Source of the DNA: Ricinus communis
Taxonomy: Eukaryota > Streptophyta > Magnoliopsida > Malpighiales > Euphorbiaceae
Direction: 5' to 3'
Length of the DNA stretch: 64,000 nt
Assembly (NCBI RefSeq): GCF_019578655.1
Contig: NC_063264.1
Location: 13,247,213 to 13,311,212, forward strand
The position numbers and the translations under genes were made by a program. The notes beneath the pieces were generated by a model that ran no database searches, was not told where the DNA came from, and saw only the letters and a list, made by a program, of their open reading frames with translations. Below, one piece after another: positions 61,201-64,000 of this stretch. How positions within the stretch are numbered: the stretch's first letter is position 1; every line of letters begins with the position of its first letter.

Positions 61201-62831
61201 CCCCTCTTACGGGGTTATTTTCTCATACTCATAAATATATCATCTTTACGGGGTTATTTTCTCATACTCATAAATATACCCTCTTACAGGGTTGTTTTTG
61301 CATACTCAAAAAATATACTCCTCTTTTTGTGTTGTTTTCTCCTACTAAAAAAAGGCTCGTCTTATAATGTTGATTTCTCATACTGACATATGTACCTCCT
61401 CTTATAGGTTTGTTTTCTCATATTTACAAATATACCCCTTATTGGGTTAATATTTTCTTATATTCATAAATGTATCCTGTTACCAGGTTTCTTTCTCATT
61501 CTTACAAAAAATATCTCTCATACAGTGTCTTTTTCTAATACTTACAAATATACCCCTCTTACGGGGTTAATTTTACATACTAAAAAATATATCCATCTTA
61601 TTGCGTTATTTTCTCCTACTAAAAAAAGACTCGTATTACAATGTTGATTTCTCACACTCACATATGTACCTCCTCTTACATGTTTGTTTTCTCATATTCA
61701 TAAATATATCCTTTACGGGGTTATTTTCTAATATTTTCAAATATATATTCGTTATGAGGTTGTTTTCTTGTTTTCATAAATGTAACATGTTACTGGGTTA
61801 CTTTCTCATATTTATAAAGAAAATCCCTCATATAGTATTCTTTTTAATACTCATAAACAAACTCTCTTACGTGGTCGTTTTCGCATATTAAAAAATATAC
61901 ACATCTTGATGGATTATTTTCTCAAAGTAAAAATTGTACCCTTCTTTTGGTATTGTTTTCTCATACTCATAAATACACTGACTCTTATTAGGGTGATTTC
62001 ATAATCTCAAAAGCAAACCCTTCTTACGGGGTTGTTTTCTCATAATTATAAATATACGCCTCTTACGGGTTTGTTTTCTCATACTCATAAATATAACACC
62101 TCTTACGGGGTTGTTTTTGCATACTAAAAATATACTCCTCTTATTGTGTTGTTTTCTCATACTAAAGTTATACCTCCCTTACAATGTTATTTTCTCATCT
62201 TCATAAGTGTACCCCCTCTTACGTGGTTGTTTTGTTATACTTATAAATATATCCTCCTTATGGGGTTGCTTTCTCATATTTATAAATATACTTCTTCTAC
62301 GAGGTTGGCTTTTCAAACTCATAAGTATACCCTCTTCTAGTGTTGTTTTCTCATACTCACAAGTACACCCTTGTTACATGGTTGTTTTCTCATACTCACA
62401 AATATACACCTCTTAAGGGTTTTTTTTTGTATACTAAAAAATATACCCCTATCATTGTGTTGATTTATCATACCAAAATATATACTCCTCTTATAATGTT
62501 ATTTTCTCATACTCACAAATGTACTACTTCTTATAGGGTTATTTTTTCAAACTCACAAATATATCATCTAACGGGGTTGCTTTCTCATATTTACTAATTT
62601 ACCTCTTCTACGAGCTTATTTTTTCATACTCATAAATATAGCCCTCTCAAAGTGTTGTTTCTTATACACATAAATATACTAGGGGGTTATTTTTTCCCTA
62701 CTCACAAATATACCTCTCTTATAGGGTTGTTCGCATACTTAAAATTATACTCCTTTTATTATATCATTTTCTCATACTAAACAATATACCCTTCTTATAA
62801 TGTTGTTTTCTCATACTAACATATAAACCCA

Positions 62832-64000
62832 TGTGCAGCAATTTTGGGCGTCCACCTAAGTGTCTTTAGCGACTACAGTACTGCAAGGCTTTTCAACCTA
62901 ATTGGGAATACGGTAACTAGCACAAAGATAGGAGTCACTACTCGGGTAATTTATCAAGACAATTTTACTAATGAGTGACGTTTCTCAAATTTCAAAAGGA
63001 AGCTTACGCCAAAAATCCATAGATGGATTCGAAAGCCAACTTCCTTATTTCTGTATCTCGATCATTAGTTTTATTCTTAACAAATTACTATCTATAAACA
63101 CAAGAGTTTATATTCAAACATACCAAATAACACATATAGTTCACTAAACTCTGGCCCATTTTTATTAAGCTCAACCCATGTTAAGATAATTAATCTAACT
63201 TACTTATTATGATAAGACCTAATTGTGTGAACAATACAGCCCAACTAACCCAACTAAAGCTTAAACCCAATTACCATTGACTAGCCTAATGGACTATAGT
63301 TTTCATGTTAGGTTCAATTTTAACCAAAAGTCTATGCATCCCATTTTAATTAAGCAGTCATATTGCAGTTATTTGACATGCATTAAACTAAAAATAAACA
63401 AAAATAAAATGTAGAAAGTAAATCTAGCTATTATAATCCGGCCTACAACTAGAAAAGAGAAATAAAAGGGCCTAAAACTAAGTACAGTACATGAATAACT
63501 CAAGAGATACATAAAAAATTCATAAGAAGCCAAAAATCAAGGCTCTGGAGAGCAAACCGATCGACTCTGTGTGTAGAGCCAGTCGGCTCAACACTGAGCC
63601 GATCGCTTCTAGGGCTTTGGTAGGTGATTTTTGACAGTTCCTCCCTCGATTTTCTGAACATGGGGTTTTTTCTTAGTGACCTTGCTCTTCAATTACCAAA
63701 AAAACTTTCTGCTTCCAAAAATGAACGTAGGTTTTCAATCACAGTAGCTTGTAATCGATGTTTTTAGCCCCCTCTTAACCCTAAGTCATTACTTTTTATT
63801 TATAGAGATAGGTTTTTAAGAAACTTTAGAGGAGTATATAAACTTCAATCACATTTTAAACTCTTTTAAAGAATTAATTTTCTTTATCAGATAATTATTT
63901 ACCAATATCTAATAAATAAACTAACTCAAATAAAATCTATCAATTATCGTTAAATAGCTTCTAAAAAATCATTTTGGACATAAAAGTACCAAAAAAATAA
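62832..64000 (+). repeat. Repeat C, copy 3 (continues beyond the window)
   Basis: Starts tgtgcagcaattttgggcg and follows copy 2 through gcgactacagtactgc, aaggcttttcaacctaat, gtgacgtttctcaaatt, ttcatgttaggttcaatttt, cccattttaattaagc, ttataatccggcctacaact and ttatttatagagatagg. Near 63550-63620 the word gccgatcg / gtcggctc occurs several times. No gene is seen. Confidence 0.8.

Larger units (their letters stand above)
48816..62831 (+). repeat. 39-bp satellite array 5 (14 kb)
   Basis: About 360 monomers of the second subfamily. A six-monomer block recurs: (b) cgcatactaaaaaatatac, (c) ctcatagtaaaaaatgtac, (d) acaccctcttattggggtg, (e) ttcacaacctcaaaaatat, (f) ctcatatttacaaatatat, (g) tcataaatatatcacttttt. 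It is seen near 49040, 49490, 50110, 51925, 52760, 55080, 55640, 56270, 57735, 58430, 58980, 59475, 61075 and 61885. The intervening monomers are less ordered. Longer duplications are visible in the last third. Long open frames follow from the period of 39 and from scarce stops. The right end meets repeat C at 62832. Confidence 0.95.

Noticed and set aside
48816..62831. Telomere-like or degenerate telomeric repeat because of ggggtt words
   Set aside because: The plant telomere word tttaggg is not repeated in tandem. The ggggtt word is one fixed part of the 39-bp monomer.

Overview
This 64 kb window looks like pericentromeric or other constitutive heterochromatin of a flowering plant, most likely a eudicot. 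The evidence is plant-type Ty1-copia and Ty3-gypsy remnants (SIRE-like, Athila-like and Tat/Ogre-like protein signatures), primer-binding sites matching plant tRNA-Asp and initiator tRNA-Met, a stray piece of plastid ycf2, and the absence of any intact host gene. I cannot name the species. I saw no tRNA, rRNA or CRISPR, and no protein-coding gene that looks functional.

The dominant component, about 27 kb or 43% of the window, is one AT-rich satellite family with a 38-39 bp monomer. It forms array 1 (1-4602, open to the left), array 2 (15967-22645), arrays 3 and 4 (33416-35097 and 46251-46630, really one array split by a transposon) and array 5 (48816-62831). Arrays 1 and 2 have a clear higher-order structure: ten or eleven distinguishable monomer types in fixed order give a ~388 or ~427 bp unit. 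These units are themselves grouped into a ~1.65 kb super-unit in array 1, and a ~3.22 kb periodicity is visible in array 2. Arrays 3-5 hold a different subfamily in which a six-monomer block recurs.

Two uncharacterised repeats border the satellite. Repeat B (about 0.9-1.5 kb units, several with a triplicated 229 bp subrepeat) occupies 4680-7961, 12370-12510, 13526-15966 and 22646-24240 and flanks arrays 1 and 2. Repeat C (at least 2.1 kb) occurs at 32943-33415, 46631-48815 and 62832-64000, always touching arrays 3-5.

The rest is nested or broken mobile DNA. At 7962-11169 lies a 3.2 kb solo LTR with a perfect ATACA target duplication, inserted in repeat B. At 12510-13525 is a broken Ty3-gypsy pol. 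From 24241 to 28075 there is a mosaic: an inverted piece of the solo-LTR family, an (AAT)n tract, an LTR with an initiator-Met PBS, and a Tat/Ogre-like pol remnant. At 28076-31985 lies a decayed copia pol, followed by unassigned DNA and the ycf2 fragment. At 35098-46250 is a gag-only copia element on the minus strand, with a perfect CTCAT target duplication in the satellite. Into its gag a 7.85 kb Athila-like element (36593-44441) has inserted. That element lacks pol, keeps an ATHILA-type accessory ORF, and is flanked by an exceptionally long ~77 bp direct duplication of its target.

No genes work together here as a pathway. What can be reconstructed is the order of events: satellite and repeats B/C first, then copia insertion and internal deletion, then the Athila-like insertion. 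All similarity statements are by eye, and percentages are approximate counts.
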